Assembly (NCBI GenBank): GCA_003550325.1
Contig: QKWP01000245.1
Span: forward strand, 264,375 to 328,374
Direction: 5' to 3'
Length of the DNA stretch: 64,000 bases
DNA from: Gigaspora rosea
Taxonomy: Eukaryota > Glomeromycota > Glomeromycetes > Diversisporales > Gigasporaceae
In this document: one piece after another, positions 44,495-56,505 of the stretch
How positions within the stretch are numbered: position 1 is the first letter of the stretch
Layout: the number at the start of each line of letters is the position of its first letter
Made by a program: the position numbers and the translations under genes
The notes under the pieces: generated by a model
Told to the model about the DNA's origin: nothing
The model's input: the letters and a program-made list of their open reading frames with translations, nothing else
Database searches by the model: none

Positions 44495-44932
44495 GGCCCC
44501 GCCAGGAGTCTAGACCAGGGACAATGATTTTCTGCAAAATGCAGTATGCCACCGTATTCACGGATTAAGGAGGATTTTGCAGAAATCTAGATTCGCGGAA
44601 ATACTTGTAAGGATAGATAATCAGTTAACACAAAACACTATCGTGGTTTGCCAAGAAGTTTCAGTACATTAACAATTGGAAATGTTTTTGAGCATAAATA
44701 TAAATTTTATCAGAATTTTGTTGCGTAGAAAATCATGTTGTAGTAACATGATATCACGTGGTATGACTATTCGGACATTTTTAGACACTTTTCCGCTCTT
44801 TTCTTTTTTTTTCTTCTTGTACACGTATTTGTAAATCCGGGACGATCAAAATTTACGTTCTCCGATTTGTTAATTCCTCATGCGCCATTTCACGTTACTG
44901 CAAAAGTGTCTAGACTCTTGGTGCGGTTTATA
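44495..44932. mobile_element. TIR element of about 440 bp
   Basis: CCCGCCAGGAGTCTAGAC at the left and GTCTAGACTCTTGGTGCGG at the right are inverted. The interior contains CGGGACGATCAAAAT, a word family also seen in the 30.7-kb and 31.8-kb MITEs. Confidence 0.6.
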
Positions 44933-45258
44933 TAAGAAATTTTTGTCCGAGTACAATCTCTATGTAAATCAGTGCAGATAAATCAAGGAAAATGAAGTAA
45001 AATCAAGGAGCAATCGCCCAATCATTAGAATATACAGACGTTAGCATAGAAGCTTTAATTCTGATTGGTCGATCATTGAAATGTATACTGTAGTTACATA
45101 TACATAGGTCAAATTACTTAATTTTACGTAATTTTTTCATGTAATTTGTAACTTTGAGCACATGACATTTAGTTTCTGAGAATTAATTTTCTGAAACTTA
45201 CGTACGTACAGTACGTAAAATTACATCTGAATATGTAATATAAAATTGTAATTTATGG
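44933..45258. other. Intergenic, host of the hAT MITE
   Basis: TTACGTAATTT and GTAATTT words recur here and again at 45600-45900, which may be one older element split by the MITE at 45267. One ACGTACAGTACGTA motif lies at about 45202-45216. Confidence 0.45.
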
Positions 45259-45266
45259 AACACAAC

Positions 45267-45553
45267 TAGTGATGTGAATTCTACCAATTTGGCATATTCC
45301 TACCGGTATCTACCGATAGGTGGTAGCTACCGGTAGCTACCACTACCGGTAGATCTACTAGTCACATGATAAATAAAATTTATTTGACAAATCATACTTT
45401 TTGATATTTATAATGCATTATATAATTTTAAAATTTTATTCTATTATTTTATTGGTATCTACCCGCATATAATTTACCTAACGGTATCTACCGTTATCTA
45501 ACGGTAGATACCAGTGGTAGATTCCTACCGGTAGCTACCAACTCACATCACTA
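45267..45553. mobile_element. hAT-type MITE with 8-bp target duplication
   Basis: The inverted ends TAGTGATGTGA and TCACATCACTA are flanked on both sides by the 8-bp direct repeat AACACAAC (45259-45266 and 45554-45561), the hAT hallmark. The interior repeats TACCGGTAGCTACC and AACGGTATCTACCG in both orientations. No coding capacity; it would need a hAT transposase in trans. Confidence 0.93.
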
Positions 45554-45561
45554 AACACAAC

Positions 45562-46950
45562 CCTACATATACTTGCATATATCAGCTGACTTTGAACGAA
45601 TTAGCAACCACGAAAACGATAAATAGAGTTGGCATTACAAAAATTACATTTTTACTTATACGAAAATTACACGAATCTGTAATGTAACTTTATATTGAAT
45701 AGTGCACTGTCACATTATAATTGTGCCAGGGTTACAAAAATTTTGCCAGCATTAATAGTTATCCATAATTATGTTCGGAACTATAATTTTATACTTACTT
45801 TATGCCAGATTTATAAAAGTTTGGCCAATTTACATGTAATTCTGTTTTCTGAAAATTTCACAGAATTGCATAAAATTACGTAAAAGTACGGTAATTTGCC
45901 AACCATATATAATAAATTCTGAAACTACACTTTATAATAATCTGGGAATGGTTAAAGTGCTGATCAAAACACTCGGTGTATTATGCTGTAGTGGGTCTGT
46001 GTCATAAGAGCAATCTAAAATTTAAAAAAACCCATATTTAATTAATAGATATATCTTGTGCTTGAACCAGGGTATTTTGCATGGAGGCATTAAAAAAGGA
46101 GGATACATTAGTCGGTAGTCCAAAAGTTAGTGATGGGGTGTATTTTTGTTTTATAGGTTAAGGTAATTCAGTAATTAGCAAGGTAAATTGTACCAGTATT
46201 AACCTTTTTTTAAAATTTTAAAAATAGCGATTCAAATATAGGGCTATTAGACTAAGTTTTAAAGCTACAATATTTAACTTAAAATATGCTAAAAATATGT
46301 ACTATTACACACTCTGTTCTGTAATTAGTGTTCAGTTTTTTTATACTGCCAATTAGTGTGCGAAATTAAATGTTCTAAACATTCTCAAAAGCATTGACTA
46401 AATTTTAAGAATAGAATTTATTAAAGAATGTTCTCTATTTGAGATCATTAAATAAATTTTTTTTATATAAAATAAATTTAATTTTTCTATATTGAGAACA
46501 GTAAAAAAAATTTGAGAACATCAAGGGTTTGAAACATGTCTTGTTAGTACATAAAATAAAAATAATTTTGCACTCTGCTGCCCATACCTTTTATGGATAG
46601 AACTGCTACCTGAGTAAGGTTAACCCATACAGGTCATTAAATTTGCGGGTCACAGGTCAAAATCGAGCTAATCCGGGTCGTATATGTTAGTAGAGCATAA
46701 AATAAATGTTGATATAAATAATGCAATGTACCTAAATACGCACGTATGAGAATTTTTTTTTTATTATTATCCTAATTAAAGAGGGTTTTAAATTAGGCAA
46801 ACATATGTACGAAAATAAGCACCCCCTTGATTTGTATTATATTTGAAAATAAGCTCCTTTGAAATATATAATTTTTATATAATTTACCATTTTATATCTA
46901 TTATAATAATTATGATAATATAAAACTTTATTTATTTAATTAGCGATACA
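45562..46950. other. Intergenic AT-rich DNA
   Basis: No gene. Around 46620-46690 there is a slightly GC-richer stretch (GCGGGTCACAGG) without a frame. Confidence 0.5.
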
Positions 46951-46954
46951 TACC

Positions 46955-47005
46955 ATAAGCTAGTGGTTTCCCACCTGCAAAACGCAAGCCAGCCGCAAAT
47001 ATGAA
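46955..47005. repeat. Short relic of the GC-rich structured repeat
   Basis: TAGTGGTTTCCCACCTGC and AACGCAAGCCAGCCG match the second hairpin of the units at 15640-16330, with mismatches. Confidence 0.6.
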
Positions 47006-47124
47006 GAATTCAAAAAAAGGGGCTGAGGGTGGTGCAAATATTATTACCTCTCATATGGCGGGTGCATATTATTTCACAAATCTCTGATTTATCAACATAT
47101 CCTGCCTTTGTCCCTAATAATTAT

Positions 47125-47455
47125 GGTTTGTTATCATATCCACCGATTTGATTTTTAGGGGATTTTTTTTGATAACCCATTACAAAACTTCTGTTATTAA
47201 GTGACGTGAAGAATAACAAACGAAGAATTCAAATAAAATAGTTTTTTGGACTCTATATGCGATAAATAAGCAATAAATATTAAAAGAACAGCTACGCCAA
47301 GCTGAAAAGGAAGCACTATCACTAGTTGTCAACGCGCTCAGGTACTTTCAGGTAGTGAAGGATTGGTTTGTCATTGAACAATTGGTTGTATAATGGGTAA
47401 AGGTGAATTCAGAAGCAATTTTCAGGAAACTACCTTTTTAGCTCACTTTGGTTAA
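47125..47455. mobile_element. Second, inverted copy of the 19855-20330 TIR element
   Basis: CATATCCACCGATTTGATTT (about 47138) through GAACAGCTACGCCAAGCTG and GAATTCAGAAGCAATTTTC (about 47440) is the reverse complement of 20035-20325 with scattered differences. The far end is not found, so it may be truncated. Confidence 0.75.
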
Positions 47456-48200
47456 AAATAAACAGAGACTGAGTGTAAAAAGATAACAGTATATGAAATT
47501 ATGATGTTAAGCACAATTATAATTTGAAGATTTTCAGTATTTCAGTATTTTTAGCATTATATTTTAATATTACATTTGCATTAATAATTTTGGTATTATG
47601 TAACCTCTTTATAAAAACGATAAAGTAGCTTCCAAAGTGAATATTGATTTATTTATTCTTTTTATCATATTTGAATAATAAATTCTCAAAAGATTTGTTT
47701 CCTCAAGTTTCAATATTCAATTGAAAACTTTCAATATCCTTGTTATCAGTATTGTATTTAAATTTACTAAATTGTATTTAATTTGGTTATTATATCAGGA
47801 ATATCTTGTTCTGTTAGCAATTTAACAGTTTGCTTAAGTTTGATAAGGAATTAAAAGCAAAAAAACATGATATGCAGTTAATCAATATGTAAGAATAAAT
47901 TATTATTAATACAAGATAACTTAATTGCTAATCATTCAAACTTATAATTAAAAACACAATATTATATAAAAAACTTTATACCGGTACAGTAAACAGCCTT
48001 TATAACGACGTACATAAATACAAGACTAAATAAGTCGAGTGGCGCAAAGCGCCACTCATCGCACTAGTAATTAAATATAAAATTTAAAACTTGTAATGCA
48101 TTGTAATTGCGTATTTATTAAGAATCAACTCTATTATATACATATATTGAAAACTGAATTATTAAAAAATGATTATAATGAATGAACTTTATTATGGGAA
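47456..48200. other. Intergenic, one perfect hairpin
   Basis: 48037-48057 is GAGTGGCGC-AAA-GCGCCACTC, a 9-bp GC-rich stem with a three-base loop in otherwise AT-rich DNA. No gene. Confidence 0.55.
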
Positions 48201-48204
48201 TTTA

Positions 48205-48540
48205 AATAAATTAATGTTCTATTTTTATAACGGGAGTTTTCAATTCAATAACTCCTTCAGTATTAATTTCAATGTCACAAAGATCAAATGAAGTTAAAGT
48301 GGAATTTTTAGAAAGAGCATCGGCTAGTACTTTGATCCCTTCACTACAAATACCATTACAACCTAGATTTAAAGAAGTTAAAGAGGTGTCGTTGCTGCTA
48401 ATGCTTTTACTCCCTAATGTCCCATTTCTTTTGAATATAAATCCAAATTTGTTAGATTTTTATTTATATTTAATGAAAAGGCTATCGCTTTCGCCACTTA
48501 GGAACCAAGCTGATCCCCAGAGAAATTAAAACAGTATTAT
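48205..48540 (-). pseudogene. NLR-type leucine-rich repeat remnant
   Basis: Reading leftward, repeats of the ribonuclease-inhibitor/NLRC3 style appear: KAIAFSLNINKNLTNLDLYS, then (after a stop) GVKALAATT, then in another frame LNLGCNGICSEGIKVLADAL and NSTLTSFDLCDIEI. The repeat period of about 28 residues and the LxxLxL pattern are clear, but at least two stops or shifts interrupt it. It follows directly after the kinase remnant in the same orientation. Confidence 0.65.
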
Positions 48541-49491
48541 TATAAGAGTATATGCTATTCCATTCCCCTGCTTCTTCATCGAGTTTATTCGAGGAAACCA
48601 AACAAAGTTAAACCCGTATCCGAATTTAAGATTTGTACCTGTTTCAATAGACGATTTTTTTAGTCGATTGTCATCCAGGTAAATATGTGCCGTTTGAAAT
48701 TTCCCAAAGGATTTTCCAAAGCTATAAATTTCAGATGTCTTATCGTGTTTATATCCACGCACAATAAGACATTGAGGTTCGATATATGCCGGAATTCCAT
48801 GTATGATTGAATTTGAAGTCATGACATTTCATTCATCTGCTTTGATAGTTCGAAATCAGTAATCTTTGGTTGTCTGTGATGAATGATAAATTATTAAAAT
48901 ATAATAATTGAATTACGCATTAGTACAGTAGTAAACTTATATGTAAAATATAGGTAGCACTATATTTACCAGATCTCTATGAATAATCTTATTATAGTGT
49001 AAGAGTAAAGGCCCGAGTGATATTTCTTTAGATTGTAATTTCGTAAAATTTGCATTAGGTTTTCTCGTAAAGCTCTGTTGTCAGCGTATTGTAAACCCAT
49101 ATTTAATATCCGTTGCTATCTATACATTCAATTTGACAAATGTTTTTGGTTAACATAATTACCATTGTATATCTTCAAAAATTATAAATTACTTGTTTAA
49201 CTTTCGTTACGCCGTAGAAGAAACTCTTCGAAACTAATTATATTAATTAAGAATTTATTATTCGGTTGTAAGATGCCATTAAAGTTTAAACACAACAATT
49301 ATTACCTCATTAATAAATCTTGGATTAACTTTCATGAGCAACCGTTAATTAATTCATAATTTTTCCACTAGTATTTAAGAACTTTTCCAAAACCTCCATT
49401 GCAGATCTAAGTAGTGTCTGCAAGTAAATTTATTATAATTGCTATATTAATATACCTTTGGAATAGCTTTTTTCTCTTGTACGTTTTCCAT
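48541..49491 (-). pseudogene. TKL-type protein kinase, decayed
   Basis: It starts MENVQEKKAIPK at 49491. Later blocks: MGLQYADNRALRENL (about 49060-49110); HYNKIIHRDL ending at a GT donor (about 48965-49005); PKITDFELSKQMNEMS with DFG changed to DFE (about 48835-48885); and AYIEPQCL...SEIYSFGK (about 48715-48800) with the C-lobe scrambled. The N-lobe exons are barely recognisable. Exon borders match the kinase of the NACHT gene. Confidence 0.7.
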
Positions 49492-50330
49492 AATTTTTTT
49501 TAGTATGTACGTACTAATATTGGTCGTAAAACAAGGCGACAATATGTACTATCTATGGTATAAACTGCTCTACGCATTGTGAAAACTGCTCTACTTCTCA
49601 AGCGACTGCTAACATACCGCAAATCGCTTTCTATCGTGCTGTATCCTGCTATATTGTGCGAAAGTTAATAACGACGAAAGAGAAAAAATGTTGATCATTT
49701 TTTATATACTGTATCTACACGTGGTCATACCCCTGCAGTCTTGCAAATGCACCAATCAGATGATCTACACTAATTAAAACAATTGAAATTTTAATTTTTA
49801 AAAAAAATCTAGAGGACAATTTTATGGGTACGTGCATAATGAAAGTACAAATATCGATACATCTTGTTAGAGTTTAATAAATTTATTTAAAAAAAATTTA
49901 AAAAGAAAGTAAGTGTCGTCGTATTTCAGCCGCCAGGCACCCCCAGGCGTCCTACCCCGGCGAGGATTTAGGAATACGTGAACGACCGAACTCGTACCAA
50001 AGCCCACCAAATGGTAAACCCCAGCACAGCCCGTTAATCTATACTAGTTCATTAACTCCCTAAAACCATTATTTATGTGTCACCATCATATTGTATATTT
50101 GGTATTGATAGACGTACCACCATGATACAAACCAAAGAAGGAAATTTTTATATGTAGATCCAAGATCAGGAGTTTTTCTGAATCGCTTTGATACGGTTCT
50201 AAAATATTTAATGCGCTTAACGAGTTTTTTCTTAATTATTATACTTGATCTTGATTTAATAGCGATGCTTTGTTGGTGAAATTTTTGGTTGGTAGAATTA
50301 CTAGCCCTATATACGTGCTACGCTAGTAAT
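49492..50330. other. Intergenic with a GC-rich island
   Basis: 49925-50045 is far more GC-rich than its surroundings (CCGCCAGGCACCCCCAGGCG) but shows no conserved frame on either strand and no hairpin arms that I can pair. Nature unknown. Confidence 0.45.
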
Positions 50331-50334
50331 TCAA

Positions 50335-50865
50335 AACTATATGCTAAAAATTCATTTGATGATCAGGATAGAGATCGGGATAGTGATTGGGATTATTTCA
50401 CTTTTATATATGTTTTAATAGTAAAGTATGGCTTTTATGTTAGAGCTAATCGCTTTACCTCAACTATTTTAGGATAAATCAATACTTATTAATCATTTTT
50501 ATAACTAAGTTGCATATTTTTTTTTAACGTTAATATTTAAATTTCAATTGATTCTATACAAATATTCTGTTTCATATTGCTGTATTGTGAACTATACAAA
50601 GAGAGATAGGTATTCTCGTTGTAAATAAAAATTAATACAAAACGCAAAATTTTTTAAAATGACCTTGTTATAAACTTGCTTAAGAATCGATTTATGCTAA
50701 AATTCTCGAAAAAAAGTAAAGCGATTCACTCTGGACATTAAAACCATAAAAGTCATTCTTTACTACATATCAAAATATGTAAAAACGTGATAAATAATCC
50801 TATCACTATCCTGATCATTAAAATTACTCAATAACTGATAATGTATTTTTACGTACATTCGTACG
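50335..50865. mobile_element. TIR element with about 125-bp arms
   Basis: GATGATCAGGATAGAGATCG through ATGGCTTTTATG (50360-50435) is repeated inverted at about 50735-50825 (CATAAAAGTCATTC, CACTATCCTGATCATT). A 62-codon frame at 50289-50477 just reads the left arm. An ACGTAC-type palindrome lies at about 50851-50873. Confidence 0.7.
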
Positions 50866-51287
50866 TATGTACTGCATATAGTTTTGATTTGCATAGTCAA
50901 CTGTGATAAATCGTTACCAAAAATTTTTCAATACCACGTGATGAATAGTTGAGTACTTCGATTGATAAATACAAAATCAAATTGAATTTAAAATGAAAAA
51001 ATGATAATTGTACTTACTAATTAAATGAATAATTTAATACGCCAATTGGTAATTGATAGTTATACATAGTATTAAATGGTTAGTCGGAATAATGATAGTG
51101 GACAAACAGGCGGAATTACAATCACTATTTAGTAATATAAGTTTCAATTGTAAACCTATTGAGCTTGCAAAAATTTTGTAATTTTGCAGATTATAAAAAA
51201 GAGAGAGTATTAAATTATTTTGGTATTCCCAAACATCACACTCTATAAAACTCATGTTCAAAGATTTACTATAAAAAATTCACTATA
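50866..51287. other. Intergenic, nothing recognised
   Basis: AT-rich; no gene. Confidence 0.5.
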
Positions 51288-51500
51288 GTATATTGGGTTG
51301 ATTGGTTCACATCAAAAATATTATTACTATAATATTGTTAAACTTCAATAGTTTATATTGACATTATTATGATTCCTATGTGAACCTAATGATTATTGAA
51401 ATTGTGTTACCCTCGAACAGTCACATAATAATTTGATTGGTCAGAAAATATAAACAAGATCAGGTGACACGTAATGAACCCGCTTTAACCCAATATAAAA
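51288..51500. mobile_element. MITE of about 210 bp with nested inverted repeats
   Basis: The outer pair is TATATTGGGTTGATTGG with TTTAACCCAATATA; the inner pair is TTGGTTCACAT with ATGTGAACCTAA. Confidence 0.6.
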
Positions 51501-51853
51501 ACTTTATTACTAACCCAAAATTAATCATAACGATCCTACTGTTTGAATTAGTGAAGCAAGTGTAGTAAGGTTAAGTTTTTGTATAGTGTTTTTGTTTTTT
51601 GTTTGAAGTTTTTATTTTCTAGATCAGTGGATCTTTTTTTTCTAATCATAACTATTCAATTCAACCTTGTCGTGAAATTCTGATCTTGAGCGATATACAT
51701 TTTTTCCTTACTATTTGGTATTATAGTTTGTTAATATTTGCATTTGAGCAACGTACAGAATAGCATTATTAACGGATTTTTTTATTTAAATTTTAGTAAT
51801 TGATATCCATTACTAAATTTTCTTAATTAAGCAATATGTTAAAGAATGAATAA
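51501..51853. other. Intergenic, nothing recognised
   Basis: AT-rich; no gene. Confidence 0.5.
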
Positions 51854-52106
51854 TATGGGCGGTCAAAAGTAGAAACCAAGGAAATTGTTTCTAAGTAATT
51901 TTTTCTAGACTTTAAATTAAAATATCATAACAACTATTAAACCAAACTTGATAAAAATTTTTTTATTTTAATTTTATATAGTTATAGAATTAAAATAAAA
52001 AAAAATTTATTAGATTTGGTTTAATAGTTGTCAAGATATTTTAATTTAAAGTTTTAAAAAACTTATTAAAAACAATTTCCTTGGTTTCTACTTTTGACCG
52101 CCCATA
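51854..52106. mobile_element. Fold-back MITE with TA-type ends, 253 bp
   Basis: TATGGGCGGTCAAAAGTAGA and AACCAAGGAAATTGTTT at the left are mirrored at the right, and the complementary middle (TTAATAGTTGT with ACAACTATTAA) closes a nearly full-length hairpin. The TA borders suggest a Tc1/mariner-type insertion. Confidence 0.85.
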
Positions 52107-52465
52107 TATTGCCATTGTTATTATTAGTGTAAATAAATACTCTGCAGTAGAATCGTGTAAATACAATATATGAGAGATATCATAAGGTGAATTATTATTG
52201 AAAGGTAAAGCTCTAATGTGATTCAAGTTTTTGAGATTTAATTATTTATTTTATTTTATAATATTTATATATTAAGGAAGTTATAATATTGAGTCTATTT
52301 ATTGTTTGTTAATTTGTAGTTTTTTTTTATATGACATAATTTAAAAATATTAATAAATTTTATTTTTTTTTTTGAAATCGTAATAATTGATAAAAATAAG
52401 GAATATTAAATTATTTAATTTGAATTTTAATATCTTATTACTCAGGTGATGGAATTCCCTAAAAA
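52107..52465. other. Intergenic AT-rich DNA
   Basis: Nothing recognised. Confidence 0.5.
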
Positions 52466-52469
52466 TTAT

Positions 52470-53415
52470 TTTAAAGGGTAATAATTAATTTAGTTTTGTT
52501 TTATTTGTTTTATTTAAAATATTATTAAAAATATTACCTCTTTTAAACTAGTGTCATATAATACTGTATGTTCTACTAGCTTGTTAAATGCATTACTGTC
52601 ATCTTGAACAAACCATTGCTTCCACATACAATAAAAAGTATGTTTTATTTAATTATTGGACTGTTCTATACCATAAAAGAGATGCTTTAACTGCATGGCA
52701 AGTTGATTTGATTATGTTCATATGAAAACCTGTTTTAGGTTCTTTAAAGTGTTTTGAATAGTTGACTCTTTCAAGTTTTCTTCATGTTTTTGAACTCTTC
52801 AGTCTGGTAGTTAGCCCAAAAATTACTATAAATAGTGGTTCCTTTTTTCTATATTCTTCTAAAATTTTTATTAGCATTTCTTGTTTGCGATCAGGAGCCA
52901 TAACTATAAACATATTGTTTGAGTCTCTTTTAACTCCTTCAAAAACTCACTGACCTTCTTTTCTTTTTCCCTATTATATTTATGCTACCAAATTTGCTTT
53001 TATAAATCTCTATAATTTTACCTTCATTGCCAATTTTATCAGTTTGATTCATTAGTGTTTTGTAGCAAATATTGTGCCAAAAATTATACCAATCAACCAT
53101 TAATTGTATAGTGACACCAGATTCATATGCGGCAAATTTTTGAGATAATTTATAGAACCAACAAAACATAATTTTAGTGTTTGTGCAAGTTAATCTTGAA
53201 TTTTCTAATAAATTTCAAGATTTTATAGTTTGCTTATAACAACAAGCAGTTTTTGAAGTACAGACCCATTTTTGATTATCATTACGTAAATGATTTTTTG
53301 CTTTATGCATAGGGCTTTCACATTTTTTTGCATAAAAGTAATTGAGATAAAATGCCAAGCCCTTCAAAAAATTCAACAGCAAAATAAATATCAGTATAGG
53401 TTTTTACTAATATGG
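52470..53415 (-). pseudogene. Merlin / ISXO2-like DDE transposase, decayed
   Basis: Reading leftward: a zinc-ribbon-like start (CESPMHKAKNHLRN, WVCTSKTACC), then CWFYKLSQKFAAYESGV, MVDWYNFWHNICYKTL, and GKIIEIYKSKFGSINI, where families of this type have IDES: the first catalytic Asp is replaced by Tyr. Then, in shifted frames, MFIVMAPDRKQEMLIKILEE and VDYSKHFKEPKTGFHMNIIKSTCHAVKASL, matching the C-terminal part of ISXO2-type (IS1595/Merlin) transposases. Stops near 53215 and after KKRRSVSF confirm decay. Confidence 0.75.
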
Positions 53416-55287
53416 ATAAAGGCAAAACTATTTCGTTGTTTGTAACTTTTTTTTCTTTATTTTTTTTGTTTTTTTTTTATTAATGGATAGGATTTAGACC
53501 TAAAGACTACCAGTAGTACAGTTAGAAGAATAGATTAAAAATCTAGAAAAATATATATATATATAATTTTGTATAAAAAATCTGATTAATACTATAGTAT
53601 AGTTTGGCAGAATTTTTTTTAATATTAATAATAAACTTGTTTAAAAAAAATTCCTTTGTAACTGCTATTTTATATTGCTTCAAATGTACTACATGTAGTA
53701 TACTATAAATGCTAAATTTTTTATAAATTTTTTTAATAAAATTAGTAAATTTAAATTTAAATTATATAAAAATGTTTATAGCTTCTACATTAAAAGTTTT
53801 ATTATTAGTTATATTATAAAAAATATTATTTCTACTATAAAAGTTTGTAAACTGTTAGTTAAAAATCATTACTATTTTAGTATTTTATATAGGTTTTTTA
53901 GTTTTTTAACCATAATTTTAAAAAAAATTAATTAATTAAATTTTGTTTAAATTTATCTGAAGTTGTTAAAAACAAACTTTTAATTTTAATCTATGAAATT
54001 TATTAATATTTAAGCTAATATATTAAGAGTAATATGAGTTTAAAAATTTAAAAAATTAAACATAGTTTTTAATATAATATTTATAAGTAAAATTTACTAG
54101 TAAAACAGCTAAAAATAGCCAAGTTTCAAAGGTCTCTAAAACATTAAATGACTATTTAAAGTTAAGAATTTTTTTTTTACATAATGCGATTAATCTAAAG
54201 TATCTTGCAAAAATATTTTAATAGATTTTTTATTATTAAAATTTGTTAATAATTGGCCTTAAATAGTATCTTCATATAGTATGAAGTACTACTAGAGTAC
54301 GCCTATATCCTATCTATTAATATATAAGATATATCAAATAAAAGAAGTCAATTTTATTTAAAGTATTTAATTTTTTAATTTGAACAAGTTTAACAAGATT
54401 TAATATAAGCCAAAAAACTAATACTAATGTGAAGTCAATAAAATACTTCTTTTATTGCATTTTAGATACTATTAGCAGAAAACTAAAAATATTATTTAAT
54501 CTATTTTTCAATAGATATTCGGAAGTGCATACTATGGGAGTATATTTTTTTTGATTTTTATTATTACAAATTAGCATATGTGTTCAGATTAACTCAAATT
54601 TATCATTATAAATTTAGCATACATGTCTTTAGGAACAAACTATTTTAATCTTTGATTTTAGCTTTTCTAACATTACGAATTTGGCTGCATATCCTTAGGA
54701 TTAAATTAATTCAACCTTTAATTTATCTTTTTTATTATTATGAATTTGTATATATATCCTTTAGATTGAATTAATTTAAACGAAATTTAGGCATAGATAT
54801 ATGTTTTCCTATTTATCTTCTAATTTTATTTGAACTAATATCATATAGTCAAAATTTCTTAGTGCAATTTTGTGATTTGTATTTTTTTTTAATACAATAT
54901 TATTATTTATTGTACTTATATTATTTTTTTAATAAAATTGAATTTATGAAATCACCCCATGATTGGTCAAGTTAAATTTTTGAAAACAATAAAGAAATTT
55001 ATATATTAACTATTACGAATAATAAATATTATATATATGCATTTAATGATATATTTATAAACAAATAATAAATAAATAAATTATTAAATTTATTTATTAA
55101 ATATTATATACATTTATAAATACATGTCTAATTTGCAAAGCTAAAAATTTAAATATTTGCAAAAGAAATTACTATGTCACACCATAATTGTTAATCAAAA
55201 ATTTACATATTATGTGCATTAGTCTTTGTTATATTAATATTAATTAGTATTGCTATTTGCAAACTCAAATTAAATCAATTTTAAGCA
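53416..55287. repeat. Long AT-rich intergenic stretch
   Basis: No gene. About 54564-54785 contains four imperfect tandem units of roughly 60-65 bp (ATTA-AAATTTAGCATA, CAT-TCTTTAGGA). The rest is low complexity. Confidence 0.55.
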
Positions 55288-55289
55288 TA

Positions 55290-56132
55290 CAGTCAGCCCT
55301 TTCAGAACTGGTATGCATGGTGGACAGGTTTAGTATCAGTTTTGAGAGTTATCAGATTTGACAATATCATGTGAAATGCAGACACGCATCGATCAATCAA
55401 ATTGAACAATTCCTGGAGCTTAATCAGAGCAAAAAACGGAATTATCAAAGACCTGTGAACTGTTTAATCACGTTACATCATGGACAAAAAATCCTAAGAT
55501 CAATATTCTGATTACGTGATCATTGTGAATGAACCCATCTGTATCAATTTTATGCGATTTGATTGGATGCATATCAGATGACTCTATTCAAAAATTAGAA
55601 ATTTATATATAAAGGCTATCGGATATTGAAAATGGCAAGTTATCAGTTACTACTTATGGAATGGGTATGGTGGATTGATTTTTATTTGATAATCTGTTTC
55701 CGAATGAGTAGGCTATATATAGTAAATTGTGGCGCGCAGATCTATATGATTTACTATATAAAATTGCTAACCCACAAATGCCACTTCACGACAAAGTGAA
55801 GACATTTTTCTACTAAGTAAATATATTTTCAATTTCTAAGTAAACTTGTAGAGCATTATTTTCTGATTCTAATATAGTAATATCATTAAAATCCGTTTAG
55901 TAGATGCAGAGATATTGCCGTAAAATAATTTGCTAACTAATGTAAACAAACTATTGTTTACATTAAATAGCATTTTTGATCATAGTAAATCTTATAGTCA
56001 TGTGCATCACGATTTACTATATATTGTTATATATTTTTCTCTCATTTGGAAACAGATTATCAATTAACTAATTTTGGCAGATTATCAGTTTTGACAGGAT
56101 TGGTTCTGAAAGGGCCAACTGTATTTGAATTT
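55290..56132. mobile_element. TIR element of 0.84 kb with a nested MITE
   Basis: The outer ends ATACAGTCAGCCCTTTCAGA and the inverted TCTGAAAGGGCCAACTGTAT bracket the element. Inside, TTGATAATCTGTTTCC (55685) and GGAAACAGATTATCAA (ending about 56064) bracket a second element of about 380 bp, with TGTAAACAA-TTGTTTACA palindromes. Confidence 0.75.
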
Positions 56133-56191
56133 GATCAAATCAAATTTGTTTTGATTAGAATTTGATTTGAATTAAAAATTCTGTATTTGTA

Positions 56192-56356
56192 AGGGAAGTG
56201 CCGTTTATTACGTAATCTATTTTTATTAGGAGGTCATTTCCTCTCCTGTGATCTAATTAGCAGCCAATAATAATTTTTATATATAAATATATAGATGTGA
56301 TAGACTGCTAACCCCCCTCCCCCCTCTCGAAATTACGTAATAAACGGCACTTCCCT
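56192..56356. mobile_element. 165-bp MITE with perfect 23-bp inverted ends
   Basis: AGGGAAGTGCCGTTTATTAC... and its exact complement end the element. It sits within CAAAT-rich repeat sequence. Confidence 0.88.
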
Positions 56357-56505
56357 AATTGATTTAATTTGAAATTTTTTAAAAGTTTATATATAAATTT
56401 TCAAATATCTTAAAATTTTGTCAAATTAAATCAAATATTTATCAATTTGATTTTGATTTGAAAATTTGTATTTGAATTTGATTTGAGATCAAATATTTGA
56501 TTAAA

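Noticed and set aside
48037..48057. Rho-independent terminator
   Set aside because: The hairpin is perfect but has no T run, and the genome is eukaryotic.
48272..48529. Plus-strand 85-codon frame
   Set aside because: The minus strand of the same DNA encodes leucine-rich repeats; the plus frame is its shadow.
52762..52953. Plus-strand 63-codon frame
   Set aside because: Antisense shadow of the Merlin/ISXO2-like transposase remnant.
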